Below, one piece after another: positions 36,678 to 45,785 of a DNA stretch of 64,000 bases (the first letter of the stretch is position 1; every line of letters starts with the position of its first letter). Source of the stretch: Danxiaibacter sp048498555 (GTDB lineage Bacteria; Bacteroidota; Bacteroidia; Chitinophagales; Chitinophagaceae). The position numbers and the translations under genes are program-made. The stretch spans positions 248,001 to 312,000 of the forward strand of contig JBEHXT010000005.1 of the NCBI GenBank assembly GCA_048498555.1. The letters run 5' to 3'. Below the pieces are notes generated by a model. The model saw only the letters and a program-made list of their open reading frames with translations. It was not told where the DNA came from and did no database searches.

Positions 36678-37868
36678 ATGAAAAGAATTATGTTTCACGT
36701 TAACAAGCGTCTTAATGCTGTGCTTCTGGTTTGCTTATCCCTCTTGCTTATCACATCTTGTCAAAAGAGCGGATTAAAAGACCAGCAAAGCGACAACACA
36801 AGCGTGGTTGCAACAGATGAAATAAGTGAAGCTGATGCGTCTGCCAGCGCCAATGCATATGCTAGTGAAGCACTGCAAAGTTATAAATCACAGAGAGCTG
36901 ATATCCAAAAAACTATTCAGGCAACGCTCGCTGTGTCTACTGATGCAAAAGCCAATAAAAACACTATATTCATCTTAACCAAAAAGCTGCCTTTTTTTAA
37001 ATCTCTTGCTGCAGCAATTCAGGTTACCGGCCTTGGCAAAGCTGCGAATGATGATTCTGCTCACCTTACCTTATTTGCGCCAAATGATGAGGCTTTTGCA
37101 AAGCTTCCTGCGCCTTTTAATACACCAGAAGGCATACTGGCAATAAAAGACCCATCTCAGTTAGATTGGCTAAGGACAATATTGCAATACCATGCAGTGA
37201 AAGGTGAAATTTCTTTTGATCAGATACCTGAAAAAAGAAGCAGCCTGATAACTATGAAACCAAGAAAAAGAGATTGGGATAATACCATCTTTTTATCATG
37301 GTTCCAGGATATGGTACAGATAAATGGTACAGCCCAGGTTATTATGCCTGACGTATGGGCAACTAATGGAGTGATCCAGGTTGTTGATAATGTTTTGATG
37401 TATCCTACACAAAGCGTTGGCGAATACCTTGAGTCTAATCCAAACTTTAAAGTGCTTACCACAGCGCTTATCAAAACCAACCTGCTTGACTCAGCAAAGC
37501 ATGGCAACTTCACAATCTTCGCTCCGACTGACGAAGCCTTTAGAAAATCGCCAAAGCCGTATAACAGCGTTGATCAGATAAATGCTATCACTAAGCCAGC
37601 GGTTGTTTATGATTTGTCAAACCTTGTTAAATACCACATTTTAGCAGGGCACTATTTTGGATGGGACCTTGGTTTCTTCTATGCTAAAACAACATTAGCC
37701 AAAGGAGATGTAAATAAAATCATTACTGCTACAGGCGTTCCTGTTGGCTTTGTAAAAGGTATGGGCAATGTTGGCTATGCTAAAATATGGCCGGGTAATA
37801 TTGTTTGTACGAACGGAGTTATTCATATCATTCCTGCATTGTTGAGAAGACAACCTGATAAAAAGTAA
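36678..37868 (+). CDS. Fasciclin-domain lipoprotein (two FAS1 domains)
   Basis: A 396-residue lipoprotein with signal peptide and lipobox LITSC, probably surface or outer-membrane anchored. Two FAS1 domains follow: the first near residues 95-250 (LTLFAPNDEAFAKLP, ILQYHAVKGEI), the second near 255-395 (FTIFAPTDEAFRKSP, LVKYHILAGHYF, NGVIHIIPALL). FAS1 domains mediate adhesion or binding at cell surfaces; the partner is unknown. The ATG at 36678 is chosen because it gives the positively charged n-region; ATG 36690 would also work. Confidence 0.9.
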   Translation: MKRIMFHVNKRLNAVLLVCLSLLLITSCQKSGLKDQQSDNTSVVATDEISEADASASANAYASEALQSYKSQRADIQKTIQATLAVSTDAKANKNTIFILTKKLPFFKSLAAAIQVTGLGKAANDDSAHLTLFAPNDEAFAKLPAPFNTPEGILAIKDPSQLDWLRTILQYHAVKGEISFDQIPEKRSSLITMKPRKRDWDNTIFLSWFQDMVQINGTAQVIMPDVWATNGVIQVVDNVLMYPTQSVGEYLESNPNFKVLTTALIKTNLLDSAKHGNFTIFAPTDEAFRKSPKPYNSVDQINAITKPAVVYDLSNLVKYHILAGHYFGWDLGFFYAKTTLAKGDVNKIITATGVPVGFVKGMGNVGYAKIWPGNIVCTNGVIHIIPALLRRQPDKK

Positions 37869-38000
37869 TGTAGGATTGACCTGCCTAAATTTAACCGCGG
37901 AAAGCAGAAGTTATTTCAAAATATTTGGGAAGGACGAATAGATGGAATGGGCTTCTGATTTCTGACTTACATGTGATAAGCCTAAACCAAAATACACGCG

Positions 38001-38030
38001 AAGCCACTGACTATATAAGGTCAGTGGCTT
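38001..38030. terminator. Terminator of the wHTH operon
   Basis: AAGCCACTGAC (38001-38011) pairs perfectly with GTCAGTGGCTT (38020-38030), overlapping the regulator's stop codon. The T run after it suits + strand transcripts; the minus strand has a weaker tail. Confidence 0.75.
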
Positions 38031-38323
38031 TATTTTTTTGCAATGTGCAAATATGCCTGTAACGACTTCACATAATCTTCAAAAGCTTCAACACCTTTGG
38101 GTGTTATTTTACAGGTTGTGTTGGGATAGTTATCTTTAAATTCTTTGATCACTTCAATATAACCTGCCTCCTTAAGCTTTTGAATCTGCACACTTAGATT
38201 TCCGGCCGTTGCATTGGTCTGCTCTTTTATAAATGTAAATTCCGCCTCCTTCACACTTATAAGCAAACTCATTGTGGCCAGCCTGAGTTGTGAATGTAAT
38301 ATGGGATCCAGATCTTTAAACAT
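38030..38323 (-). CDS. Winged-helix transcriptional regulator
   Basis: A 97-residue single-domain regulator of the winged-helix (MarR/HTH_34-like) type: an N-terminal helix (LDPILHSQLRLATMSLL), a recognition region NATAGNLSVQIQKLKEAGYIEV and a basic wing (NTTCKITPKGVEAF). No ligand domain is present. It overlaps the preceding membrane-protein gene by 8 nt, a coupling often seen for a regulator and a membrane partner. The perfect palindrome at the head of this gene block (43321-43339) is a candidate target. Confidence 0.85.
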   Translation of the reverse strand: MFKDLDPILHSQLRLATMSLLISVKEAEFTFIKEQTNATAGNLSVQIQKLKEAGYIEVIKEFKDNYPNTTCKITPKGVEAFEDYVKSLQAYLHIAKK

Positions 38324-38999
38324 TCGCTTGTTGTTTGAGGTAGTTTTTACGCAAGATCAAACCAGGTATTAACCAACATGCAATTGCAGCAACGCAGGAA
38401 AATATCATATCGTATTTAGTGGCAGTAAAACAAGATGCAACAAACAGCGCATATGTGATAACCGCGCCTATGATCATCGGCTTATAGTTTCGTATCCTAC
38501 CCATAATAATGGTTGGAAAAGCATAGATCAGTAAGTAAATGGATGTAATGCTTAATGTAAAAGGCTCAAGCACTTCGTCTGGTTTCGATTGATTCAAATA
38601 GTGCTTTGTCAATTGCCATCCCTCATTTTGAACGATATGCTGAAAGGCCGAAGGAGCAATGCTTTGATACACAACTAACCCACAGATAGTAAATGCATAT
38701 GCCGACCATACAACATTTATTGCGTACCCATCATACCCTACAACTTTTCTTCTTCTGTTTTCTTTGATGGTAATGAATATCTGTGGAATGATCGCGATTA
38801 ACATGATCAGCCAAATATCAAAGCCAATACTAAAATTGAATTCCAATTGCAAATAAGTAACCAGGGCGGCGATAGATACACAGGATCCCCACAGCAGCAT
38901 GCTTGTTCCTCTGTCGTGAAAACTATTTTTAGCCCTGTTGATCATCCCTGTTATTAACTGAAGGCTTTCTTCATTTGACAGCAGCTTTTCTTCTTCCAT
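38316..38999 (-). CDS. Integral membrane protein, partner of the wHTH regulator
   Basis: A 227-residue protein with about six predicted membrane segments and a short charged N-terminus (MEEEKLLSNEESLQLITGMINRA). No known catalytic motif is seen. Its 3' end overlaps the wHTH gene by 8 nt, so both are translated together. In Bacteroidota such pairs are common, and the membrane protein may sense or control the regulator, but this is inference. Confidence 0.75.
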   Translation of the reverse strand: MEEEKLLSNEESLQLITGMINRAKNSFHDRGTSMLLWGSCVSIAALVTYLQLEFNFSIGFDIWLIMLIAIIPQIFITIKENRRRKVVGYDGYAINVVWSAYAFTICGLVVYQSIAPSAFQHIVQNEGWQLTKHYLNQSKPDEVLEPFTLSITSIYLLIYAFPTIIMGRIRNYKPMIIGAVITYALFVASCFTATKYDMIFSCVAAIACWLIPGLILRKNYLKQQANV

Positions 39000-39031
39000 A
39001 TAAGATCTTTAAGACTGTTTGTTTAAGAATA

Positions 39032-39715
39032 TTAAATTGTTTGAGGCGATTTTCCCGAAACAAATTTTCTGATGAAAAATATAATCGCGGCTATGCCGGC
39101 CACCGCGGGCGCTAGCCACAACAGCCAGCTTTGCTCAACATGTACATTAACCACAAGAAATGCGATATACGAAGCAACGAGTGCGCTAATCATTCTGATG
39201 ATATGGTTGTAAAGCCATGTTTGCTTAATGGCTTTTTTGCCTGCTGCGAGCGACAAGTCTGCAGATGAAAACCACAAACACAACAACCCGAATATACAGG
39301 GGCTGAGTGCCAACAAATTTCCTTTGCCAAAGCCTTTTATGGCAAGCAGGCAAAGAAACAATCCGAACGTAAGGCCAAAGATTAATACCAGGTAATCAAC
39401 CCAACTAAACACGAGATCACTGTTGTTGTATTTCCGTTTTAAAATAATCATGCGGTAGCCCGACGATGCCATATATAATGCAAAACCTGCAACTACAAAC
39501 AGAAATATGTTTTCATGGCCATGCATATTGGTAATAATCAGAGAGCAAACTGAAGCAATGAATACTCCGTAGAAGAATAACTTACCGCCAAGCAGATGCC
39601 ATTTACGCCCTTTACGTACACTTGCCGCAAGGGTTCCTGCCAGCAATGCCAATGAGCCGCCGGCAACATGTAATACAAGAAGTACTTGAAATAACTGCAT
39701 TTTACTGAACAACAC
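39032..39715 (-). CDS. DUF2306-like membrane protein
   Basis: A 227-residue protein with about seven membrane segments. HVAGGSLALLAGTLAA followed by RKGRKWHLLGGKLFFYGV resembles the DUF2306 family, small integral membrane proteins of unknown function with conserved histidines. ATG at 39715 or, five codons later, 39700 (MQLFQVLL) are both possible. It lies 32 bp upstream of the next minus-strand gene, in the same probable transcript. Confidence 0.75.
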   Translation of the reverse strand: MLFSKMQLFQVLLVLHVAGGSLALLAGTLAASVRKGRKWHLLGGKLFFYGVFIASVCSLIITNMHGHENIFLFVVAGFALYMASSGYRMIILKRKYNNSDLVFSWVDYLVLIFGLTFGLFLCLLAIKGFGKGNLLALSPCIFGLLCLWFSSADLSLAAGKKAIKQTWLYNHIIRMISALVASYIAFLVVNVHVEQSWLLWLAPAVAGIAAIIFFIRKFVSGKSPQTI

Positions 39716-39774
39716 CTTTTAGAAAACCGAAAATAAAACTCAGAAAGGTTCGACCGGAAATTAAATATGCAAAA

Positions 39775-39802
39775 AAAATCAAAATTCAAAAGTCAAAAGC
39801 CC
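39775..39802. repeat. Heptad array (4 units)
   Basis: AAAATCA, AAATTCA, AAAGTCA-type units in 7-bp register. Nearly exact inverted partner of 39857-39884. Confidence 0.75.
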
Positions 39803-39856
39803 AAGCACAACGTCTCGTAGTGCAATTACAAAGAAAAAGCAACAAGGCCGCATTAG

Positions 39857-39884
39857 TTTTCTGACTTTTGACTTTTAAATTTTG
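39857..39884. repeat. Heptad array (4 units), inverted partner
   Basis: TTTTCTG, ACTTTTG-type units, 9 bp from the stop of the next gene. The reverse complement matches 39775-39802 at about 22 of 24 compared bases. Confidence 0.75.
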
Positions 39885-39892
39885 GCTTGATG

Positions 39893-40522
39893 TTATTTAC
39901 ATTTTTCCAGCATTTGTTCCGTTTGCAGTTGTCCCCAATGTGGGTACAATGGTTTTGGTTGCTCTGCTTTAAACAGTTGCTCAGCTTTTTCAAATACAGG
40001 CTTTGCAACAGCTTTACCACCACCAAATTGCTCAGGTGTACCAAACAGGCTCATGCCTTGCAGATAATATAATCTTGGATTGTTGGGATCCAGTTTCATT
40101 CCTGCCTGTAAAGCTGCTGATGCTTGTTGGCCGTAAGTTTGCCAACGCTCCTGCGGATTAACCAGCATTTGTTGTGTTGCTGCCATGTTTCTAACAGTGT
40201 ACAATTCAGCATTTTTTTCGATGGCTTCTGCTTTATCCAATAATGCATTTACTTTTTCAGCATTCTTGTCTTTGTCTACAGAAGGATCGCTCCAGCCAGA
40301 AGTTGTCAAAGCAAGGGCAGCATAATAGTAGGGTAACCATTGCGTTTTCTCCGCATCGCCAATTCTTTCAAATGAATTAGATACCGAGGTAAGGTCCTGC
40401 GTTGTCTTGGCGGAATCAAGCGTAGCGATCGTTTTTTGCATGGCTGCGGCAAACTTATCGCTCTGCGCGTACGTTGCCAGGAATGTTGCTACCATCGTTA
40501 CAGTGAGCATGAGTGATTTCAT
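39893..40522 (-). CDS. Secreted helical-repeat (TPR-like) protein
   Basis: A 209-residue protein with a signal peptide (MKSLMLTVTMVATFLATYAQ). The mature part is alpha-helical with TPR-like spacing: WLPYYYAALALTTSG, NALLDKAEAIEKN, and AALQAGMKLDPNNPRLYYLQGM. The start at 40522 is chosen because it begins the signal peptide; the longer frame would overlap the DoxX-like gene. Function unknown; it may be a periplasmic scaffold. The gene sits between DoxX-like and DUF2306-like membrane proteins. Confidence 0.75.
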   Translation of the reverse strand: MKSLMLTVTMVATFLATYAQSDKFAAAMQKTIATLDSAKTTQDLTSVSNSFERIGDAEKTQWLPYYYAALALTTSGWSDPSVDKDKNAEKVNALLDKAEAIEKNAELYTVRNMAATQQMLVNPQERWQTYGQQASAALQAGMKLDPNNPRLYYLQGMSLFGTPEQFGGGKAVAKPVFEKAEQLFKAEQPKPLYPHWGQLQTEQMLEKCK

Positions 40523-40547
40523 ATTTCTGATTTTAATGTTTGTTGTT

Positions 40548-41003
40548 TTAATTAGTATTACAAATAGCGAAATAATAAACCCATCCAATGAATAAGATCT
40601 GCATAGGTATTCTTATCCATAAATACGAAAGCCCTTTTCCTGTGTAATCTGCCTTTTCATAATTCACATTTCGCGCCGCTGCATAAATATTTGCAGGCAG
40701 CAGCACTATAAAGAATCCAATCAATATGAAGCCAGCAACCGTTATATAACCTTTCAATACGAGCATTAGCCCCAACACTATTTCTAACACACCAGTTATA
40801 TAAATTATGGCCTTTTTTGCAGGCACTTCCGGAGGAAGCATCATCATCATTCCTTGGGTAAATTTAAAATGGCCAATGGCGGTAAACATCAGCATAATAA
40901 ACATCGCCATTCTTCCACTCAAACCAACATTCGCACTCCCGGCAAGGAATGTAACCAGTAAGGTTAAACCAAATGTTATTAACAGTACAAATAGTGGCTT
41001 CAT
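40548..41003 (-). CDS. DoxX-like membrane protein
   Basis: A 151-residue protein with four or five membrane segments and the DoxX-like pattern MFTAIGHFKFTQGMMMMLPPEVPAKKAIIYITGVLEIVLGLML. DoxX-like proteins of this kind are widespread in Bacteroidota, and their biochemical role is not settled. It lies 42 bp downstream of the TonB receptor gene on the same strand, consistent with co-transcription from the promoter at 43310-43340. Confidence 0.8.
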   Translation of the reverse strand: MKPLFVLLITFGLTLLVTFLAGSANVGLSGRMAMFIMLMFTAIGHFKFTQGMMMMLPPEVPAKKAIIYITGVLEIVLGLMLVLKGYITVAGFILIGFFIVLLPANIYAAARNVNYEKADYTGKGLSYLWIRIPMQILFIGWVYYFAICNTN

Positions 41004-41045
41004 GTATGTTGAGTTTGTTTCTGATGCTTTCTTTTACAGCTCCAG

Positions 41046-43292
41046 CTACAGGTTATTATTTATTGCATCCTGTGTTCTGTCTACTCCCCAGCTCAAAAAG
41101 ATGCCTACAAAGTAAAATCTTTTGGCAGGTGGTATAACGGGCTCTTTGTTTAATCCGTTATAAGAGTAATTATATCCGTACACGGCGTTATATCCAAGTA
41201 CATTGGTTACACTTGCTACCAACACGATAAATGTTTTTGCGTTTGGCTTACCAACGGATGGTACATAGTTCATGCTAAAACCAAGGCTGTTATAATTTTT
41301 CGTTGTGCCGTGATCTGCCAGTTCATATTTATTGTTGCCGTTATTATACATCAGGTTATAATACGGCCTGCCTGTGGCAAAACTATACGTAAAGTTGAAG
41401 CCTGTTTTAATGCTTGTAAAAAATCGTTTTGTAACAAGTGATGCCGTGTGGTTAGCAGCAAAGTTCGGCGTCATCTGGCCAGGGAAATTTAAGTAATCCC
41501 TTTTTGTGTTAAGATAAGAATAGCTTACCCAGTAATCAAAGTTTTTAAAGGTCTTTTTATCGCGCCAGAAAAGCTCTATACCTTTCGCATAGCCGCTGCC
41601 ACTGTTGTTGTAATATGCATAGTAATAATTAACCGGAACAGTCTTAACCAGGTCATCATACTTCTTGTAGTAAGCCTCTATACGCATGATCCTCTCGGCC
41701 ACCATTTTCTGATAGTTCACTATATAGTGTGTTGCTTTTGTGTAACCAAGGTTATTGGTGAAAAGCAATTGCTGATTTTCAGCCTTCTGATAAAAAACTC
41801 CGTAAGCAGCAGATACCTGTGCACCTTTCCCAACCTTGTATGCCAATGAAACACGAGGCGCAAGGTTTGATTTATTAATGAGCGAAGAGTATTCAAAGCG
41901 TGCTCCAATATTTGCTGCAAGATTGTTGGTTACATAAATATCTGTTTCAGCAAATGCAGATACCAGGTTATCGGTTAACTTTCTAAGTGTATCATTGTAC
42001 ATACTCTTATTAACGGCATACCAATCTTCTGCTCCAAAACGCAAGTGGCTTATGCCTCCCAGCTTTTTGTCAAACACAGCTTTAAGTTGCGAAAGCTGCT
42101 GGTTATTGATTACAGCGTACGACTTAGTGTAATACCATGGCTTCTGCGATAAGGTTACGGGCTGATTGTTCTGATCCTGCAATTGCTGTTTGATATCATC
42201 TTTATTGTAACTATATCCGGCACCAAGGTTCATCTTCCAGCCACGGCCTAAATTTTCGCGATAGCTTAAATTATTGTACCAGTTGGTGTTCATTAATCCG
42301 AAGGCATCTTTCAGATCAAGGCTATCAATATCGGGCCTTCTTAACCCAAGTTTGCTATAGCTAAAAGTTGTGTAGTACTTAATGATGCCACCATTTTTTG
42401 TCTTAATGCGAAAATTAGCATCGCCGTTATGAAACTCCGGCATTTTGAAATAGTCGGGAGTTTGCTTTACAATAGCGAAATATGCAACCAGGTTGGTATA
42501 GCCATAATTTACGCCCCATGATGATTTTTTATTTTTCGAAAGCTCTTGCAGCCCCGCACCTACAAACAACGGAGAAATAGCTGCATTTGCCGCCGATTTT
42601 TCAGGCAGGTCAATAGATTCTAATATCAATGCGGAAGAAAGCGCTTCGCCGTATTGTGCTGAATAACCACCCGTGCTAAATACTGTTCCTTTAAAAAGAA
42701 ATGGCGAAAACCGGCCACGTGTTGAGATATCGGGCACACTTGTGTAATATGGATTGTTTACTAGCGTGCCATCAATAAACTGTTTTGTTTCATAACCCGC
42801 ACCGCCTCTTACAAATAAACCTTCCTGCTCGCCTACCTGTTGCGCACCGGGCAATGTTTTTAAAGCCGAGGTAATATCTGCATTGGCACCACCGGTTGTG
42901 GCCACATCAAGTGAGCTCAACACCGCAGAACGTTTAGAATCGCCCGCAGCAAAAGAGCCTGCAGTAACCGTTACTGCTTTCAATTCGTCCAGTTGTTCTT
43001 TTAATGAAACATTGTAAACAATCGGCATTTTATCTATGTGCACTTTCTGTTCAAATGAGAAATAGCCGAGGCTTGAAATGGCTATTTCAAAATCGCCTTT
43101 TTCAGTAGTAGTAAATTTAAAATTGCCCAGGCTGTCTGTCGTAGCTCCATCGTATGTGTCTTTAAGTGTAATGCTTGCTCCTATAATTGGCTTCCCTCTG
43201 TTGTCTTTTACCTTTCCGCTGATAGAAACCTGGGCTTTTAAGTATGTTATAGAGATGAAAAATAATATCAATATGGTTAAGGATCTTTTCAT
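41046..43292 (-). CDS. TonB-dependent receptor with carboxypeptidase-like N-domain
   Basis: A 748-residue outer-membrane receptor: signal peptide (about 1-20), a carboxypeptidase-regulatory-like beta domain (VSISGKVKDNRGKPIIGASITL, about 22-105), a plug (TSALKTLPGAQQVGEQEGLFVRGG) and a barrel. It is shorter than SusC proteins and no SusD gene follows, so a glycan role is unlikely; metal or small-molecule uptake is more probable. Its promoter has an exceptional palindrome between the -33 and -7 elements, so the block is likely under a dedicated repressor. Confidence 0.88.
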   Translation of the reverse strand: MKRSLTILILFFISITYLKAQVSISGKVKDNRGKPIIGASITLKDTYDGATTDSLGNFKFTTTEKGDFEIAISSLGYFSFEQKVHIDKMPIVYNVSLKEQLDELKAVTVTAGSFAAGDSKRSAVLSSLDVATTGGANADITSALKTLPGAQQVGEQEGLFVRGGAGYETKQFIDGTLVNNPYYTSVPDISTRGRFSPFLFKGTVFSTGGYSAQYGEALSSALILESIDLPEKSAANAAISPLFVGAGLQELSKNKKSSWGVNYGYTNLVAYFAIVKQTPDYFKMPEFHNGDANFRIKTKNGGIIKYYTTFSYSKLGLRRPDIDSLDLKDAFGLMNTNWYNNLSYRENLGRGWKMNLGAGYSYNKDDIKQQLQDQNNQPVTLSQKPWYYTKSYAVINNQQLSQLKAVFDKKLGGISHLRFGAEDWYAVNKSMYNDTLRKLTDNLVSAFAETDIYVTNNLAANIGARFEYSSLINKSNLAPRVSLAYKVGKGAQVSAAYGVFYQKAENQQLLFTNNLGYTKATHYIVNYQKMVAERIMRIEAYYKKYDDLVKTVPVNYYYAYYNNSGSGYAKGIELFWRDKKTFKNFDYWVSYSYLNTKRDYLNFPGQMTPNFAANHTASLVTKRFFTSIKTGFNFTYSFATGRPYYNLMYNNGNNKYELADHGTTKNYNSLGFSMNYVPSVGKPNAKTFIVLVASVTNVLGYNAVYGYNYSYNGLNKEPVIPPAKRFYFVGIFLSWGVDRTQDAINNNL

Positions 43293-43309
43293 ATTCAGTT
43301 AATTCACAG

Positions 43310-43340
43310 CAAACATAAACTGGTTTATACTATAAACCAA
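43310..43340 (-). promoter_or_regulatory. Promoter with embedded 19-bp operator palindrome
   Basis: On the minus strand, TTG (43340-43338), a 20-nt spacer and TATGTTTG (43317-43310) match the Bacteroidota -33/-7 consensus. The spacer is filled by a perfect palindrome, TGGTTTATA-C-TATAAACCA (43321-43339). The box ends 17 bp before the receptor ATG. A dimeric regulator bound here would block polymerase. Confidence 0.7.
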
Positions 43341-43538
43341 ATTTAAAACGAGATACTTTCCAGGTATTCGATGAACGGCGTAAAACCCAGTTAAATAGCA
43401 TTTTTCGGCCGGTAAGCATCGAAAAATACCCGGAGGACTACGTTTCTTTTCTTTTGGAAAACGCATCCACCGGGTAGATTAATATCAATACCGGAACCGG
43501 ATGGCAGGTATGATTTGCTTTTAAGCCAGGAAGTTTCT

Positions 43539-44483
43539 CTAATAATAAGTGAGATTAATTTCCTCTGCCTTTTTATAATTATTTACTTCACCAAAGCCAC
43601 CAAGGTTAGTAAAAATGGTTATGTTGGACGCATAGCCATCAGCACCATAAACATACTTAAATGTGTACTCGTCGTTGTCGACGTAGTTACTGTTATAGAT
43701 CAATAGCCCAAGATTGTTTTTTGACAATGTTACGTTGTCAAAAGGAAAATATTGCGGATAGTATTTACCATTGCCCATAACTTCATACCTGTCCGGAAAA
43801 ACATTATATGGCTGAACGGAAAGAAAATATAAAATGTTGTTTTGAAAACTAAATGGATTCGGCCTAGCATCAAAATCTCTTAATGTGATGCTTAGAACAT
43901 AATCTCCAACTGTTGTAACGCCCGATATATTCTTGTCGGCTGAATAATCAGTCCTCATAACAATTTCTCCAAACTGGTCTCCCTGGTAATGAAAATCACG
44001 CGCCCACAAAAGGCCCTGGGAATTGTAACCGTAACCAAATGACGCTGTACTATCGCCGCTATAATAACCGGAGATGGGCCGGAACAAACCCTTTCGGAGG
44101 ATCACGTTGCTATCTACCAGAAAACTCGCTTCTACTGTAGGCCTTTCATAAGCGTTGTCGGTTAGGTATTTGTATCCGCTGGGATAGCAGCTATTTTTTG
44201 AATAAAGCACTTTTATGGAATAATCATACGCCAGCGTTTTACCAGCAAGTTTTTCATGGGCAATACTGTCTAGTAAACCGTTGGTATAAAAAAGAAAATA
44301 ACGGTTTGTTACCACGTCGGTATCTTTTACCTCAATGGTTTTAATTTTCTTCTCAGAGCTGTATAATGCTGAACAATCAGAACATGAATTATCGCCCGGG
44401 CTTTGTTCGATAATTTTTTTACAGGAAGTAAAATCAATCAATAAAACAATAGGTAACACATACCTGAATAGCTTTGGGTTCAT
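43539..44483 (-). CDS. YD-like hypothetical lipoprotein 1
   Basis: A 314-residue lipoprotein with signal peptide and lipobox FTSC (Cys21). The mature part is beta-rich with many Tyr/Asp/Gly/Asn and loose YD-like repeats (FGYGYNSQGLLWARDF, YTFKYVYGADGYASN). It resembles the DUF4595-type Bacteroidota lipoproteins of unknown function. The next minus-strand gene upstream encodes a similar lipoprotein, suggesting two divergent relatives. No enzyme motif is visible. Confidence 0.7.
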   Translation of the reverse strand: MNPKLFRYVLPIVLLIDFTSCKKIIEQSPGDNSCSDCSALYSSEKKIKTIEVKDTDVVTNRYFLFYTNGLLDSIAHEKLAGKTLAYDYSIKVLYSKNSCYPSGYKYLTDNAYERPTVEASFLVDSNVILRKGLFRPISGYYSGDSTASFGYGYNSQGLLWARDFHYQGDQFGEIVMRTDYSADKNISGVTTVGDYVLSITLRDFDARPNPFSFQNNILYFLSVQPYNVFPDRYEVMGNGKYYPQYFPFDNVTLSKNNLGLLIYNSNYVDNDEYTFKYVYGADGYASNITIFTNLGGFGEVNNYKKAEEINLTYY

Positions 44484-44882
44484 AGTTAAACTTTTAAAGG
44501 TTTGCAGATTATTTGTTATTGTAGCAGAAAGAAAATGTAGCAGAAAAAATCCCGGTTAAATTACAGCGGCGAATTTGCAAAAGCAAGATGGAACTGAAAT
44601 TTTAATATAGAAATTTTAAAAGGTGAAAACTCTCTGCCGGATTATGAGGACTTGTGAAATGAAATTCAAAAATCACTAACTAGCTATTGGCGCAGCTATT
44701 TACCCCGTAGCAACACCAACTGTGAAGATAAATGATCCAATAACGAAGCGTAGGTGTTGTTGTTCGTACACTATGCAACTCAACCCTGTATACCAACAAG
44801 AACACCTACGCTTAAACTATAAGCATAATATTCCAAGGCCTGCTTTTTTCTCAGGCTCCAACATCATTAGGGTTATAATAAA
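44484..44882. other. Gap between the two lipoprotein genes
   Basis: 399 bp with no gene seen. The main feature is the inverted repeat at 44746-44813. Confidence 0.5.
44746..44813. repeat. Perfect 13-bp inverted repeat
   Basis: AAGCGTAGGTGTT (44746-44758) and AACACCTACGCTT (44801-44813) surround a 42-bp core. It may be the terminator of the upstream lipoprotein gene or a remnant of a small element; no flanking duplication was found by eye. Confidence 0.6.
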
Positions 44883-45785
44883 TCAATTCTTTGGAAGATA
44901 CTCTATCGTAACACCTGGATTCAAATTCATAGAACCGATAAATGCAGGAGGAAGGCCAGACGATTTTAATGCACTGCCTACACCATAACCAAGGGGTTTT
45001 CCAACTACATATGCACTGTGCAGTAAGGCACGATTTGTTTCACCCTTAGCATCGTCAGATAAGCGGCCATTGGCATGCGATGCGGATTTCATTTTTTGCG
45101 GTAATCCCTGGGCCGTATAACTCTCCGCTGTAAAGGGGTTGTTGACACTGTAATCACATGCAAGGAACATCCATATCTTATTTACCTGGTGCAGGTTAAC
45201 ACGATGATCATACTTTGCACCTGACACTAGGTTGCCGTTTTTATCATACCTGTAAAGTGTTATATCAGTGTGCGGATTGTTATCTCCATCCAACCAGGTT
45301 CTTGCTGTTTTGCTTACCCTTCCAAATGCATCATAGGTATAGTCAATTATATCAACGTAGATATAATCTATGGGCCCATGCTTGGTCATCGTTCCAAAGA
45401 AGAAAAGAGAGTCTCTTTTTATAACACTTCCGTTATAAACGTACTTATGCCACAGCTCGAAGCCTCCGTTATCAAACCCAGTGACATAATTCAACAACTT
45501 TGTTCCATTGGCGTATGTAAAGTATGAATTCGGATATCCCGAAGCACTGTTTCTCAGGCTAATTTTGGTAGGGTTCCATGAAGGATTATATGCAATAGAT
45601 GCTCGCTTATAATAACTGCTGTTGTCAGTAATTGTTTTGATAATAAAACCAGCGTAACCACCATCTGTAGTAATACACTTCTCTTCTTGTTTAGTGTTGT
45701 TAGAAGTAAAATCGATGTTCTTAGAGCAACCAGCAAAAAGAACCACTAAGCTTCCGGCAATCAGGTGTTGTAAAACTCTTTTCAT
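44883..45785 (-). CDS. YD-like hypothetical lipoprotein 2
   Basis: A 300-residue lipoprotein with signal peptide and lipobox FAGC (Cys19). It shows YD/RHS-like units (YTYDAFGRVSKTARTW, YRYDKNGNLVSGAKYDH), as in single-domain Bacteroidota surface proteins. These are beta-rich repeats that often fold back on themselves; a polymorphic toxin role is unlikely at this length with no toxin tail. It is probably monocistronic. Function unknown. Confidence 0.7.
   Translation of the reverse strand: MKRVLQHLIAGSLVVLFAGCSKNIDFTSNNTKQEEKCITTDGGYAGFIIKTITDNSSYYKRASIAYNPSWNPTKISLRNSASGYPNSYFTYANGTKLLNYVTGFDNGGFELWHKYVYNGSVIKRDSLFFFGTMTKHGPIDYIYVDIIDYTYDAFGRVSKTARTWLDGDNNPHTDITLYRYDKNGNLVSGAKYDHRVNLHQVNKIWMFLACDYSVNNPFTAESYTAQGLPQKMKSASHANGRLSDDAKGETNRALLHSAYVVGKPLGYGVGSALKSSGLPPAFIGSMNLNPGVTIEYLPKN

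Noticed and set aside
36431..36703. 90-codon ORF before the fasciclin gene
   Set aside because: It overlaps the fasciclin start in another frame and shows no features.
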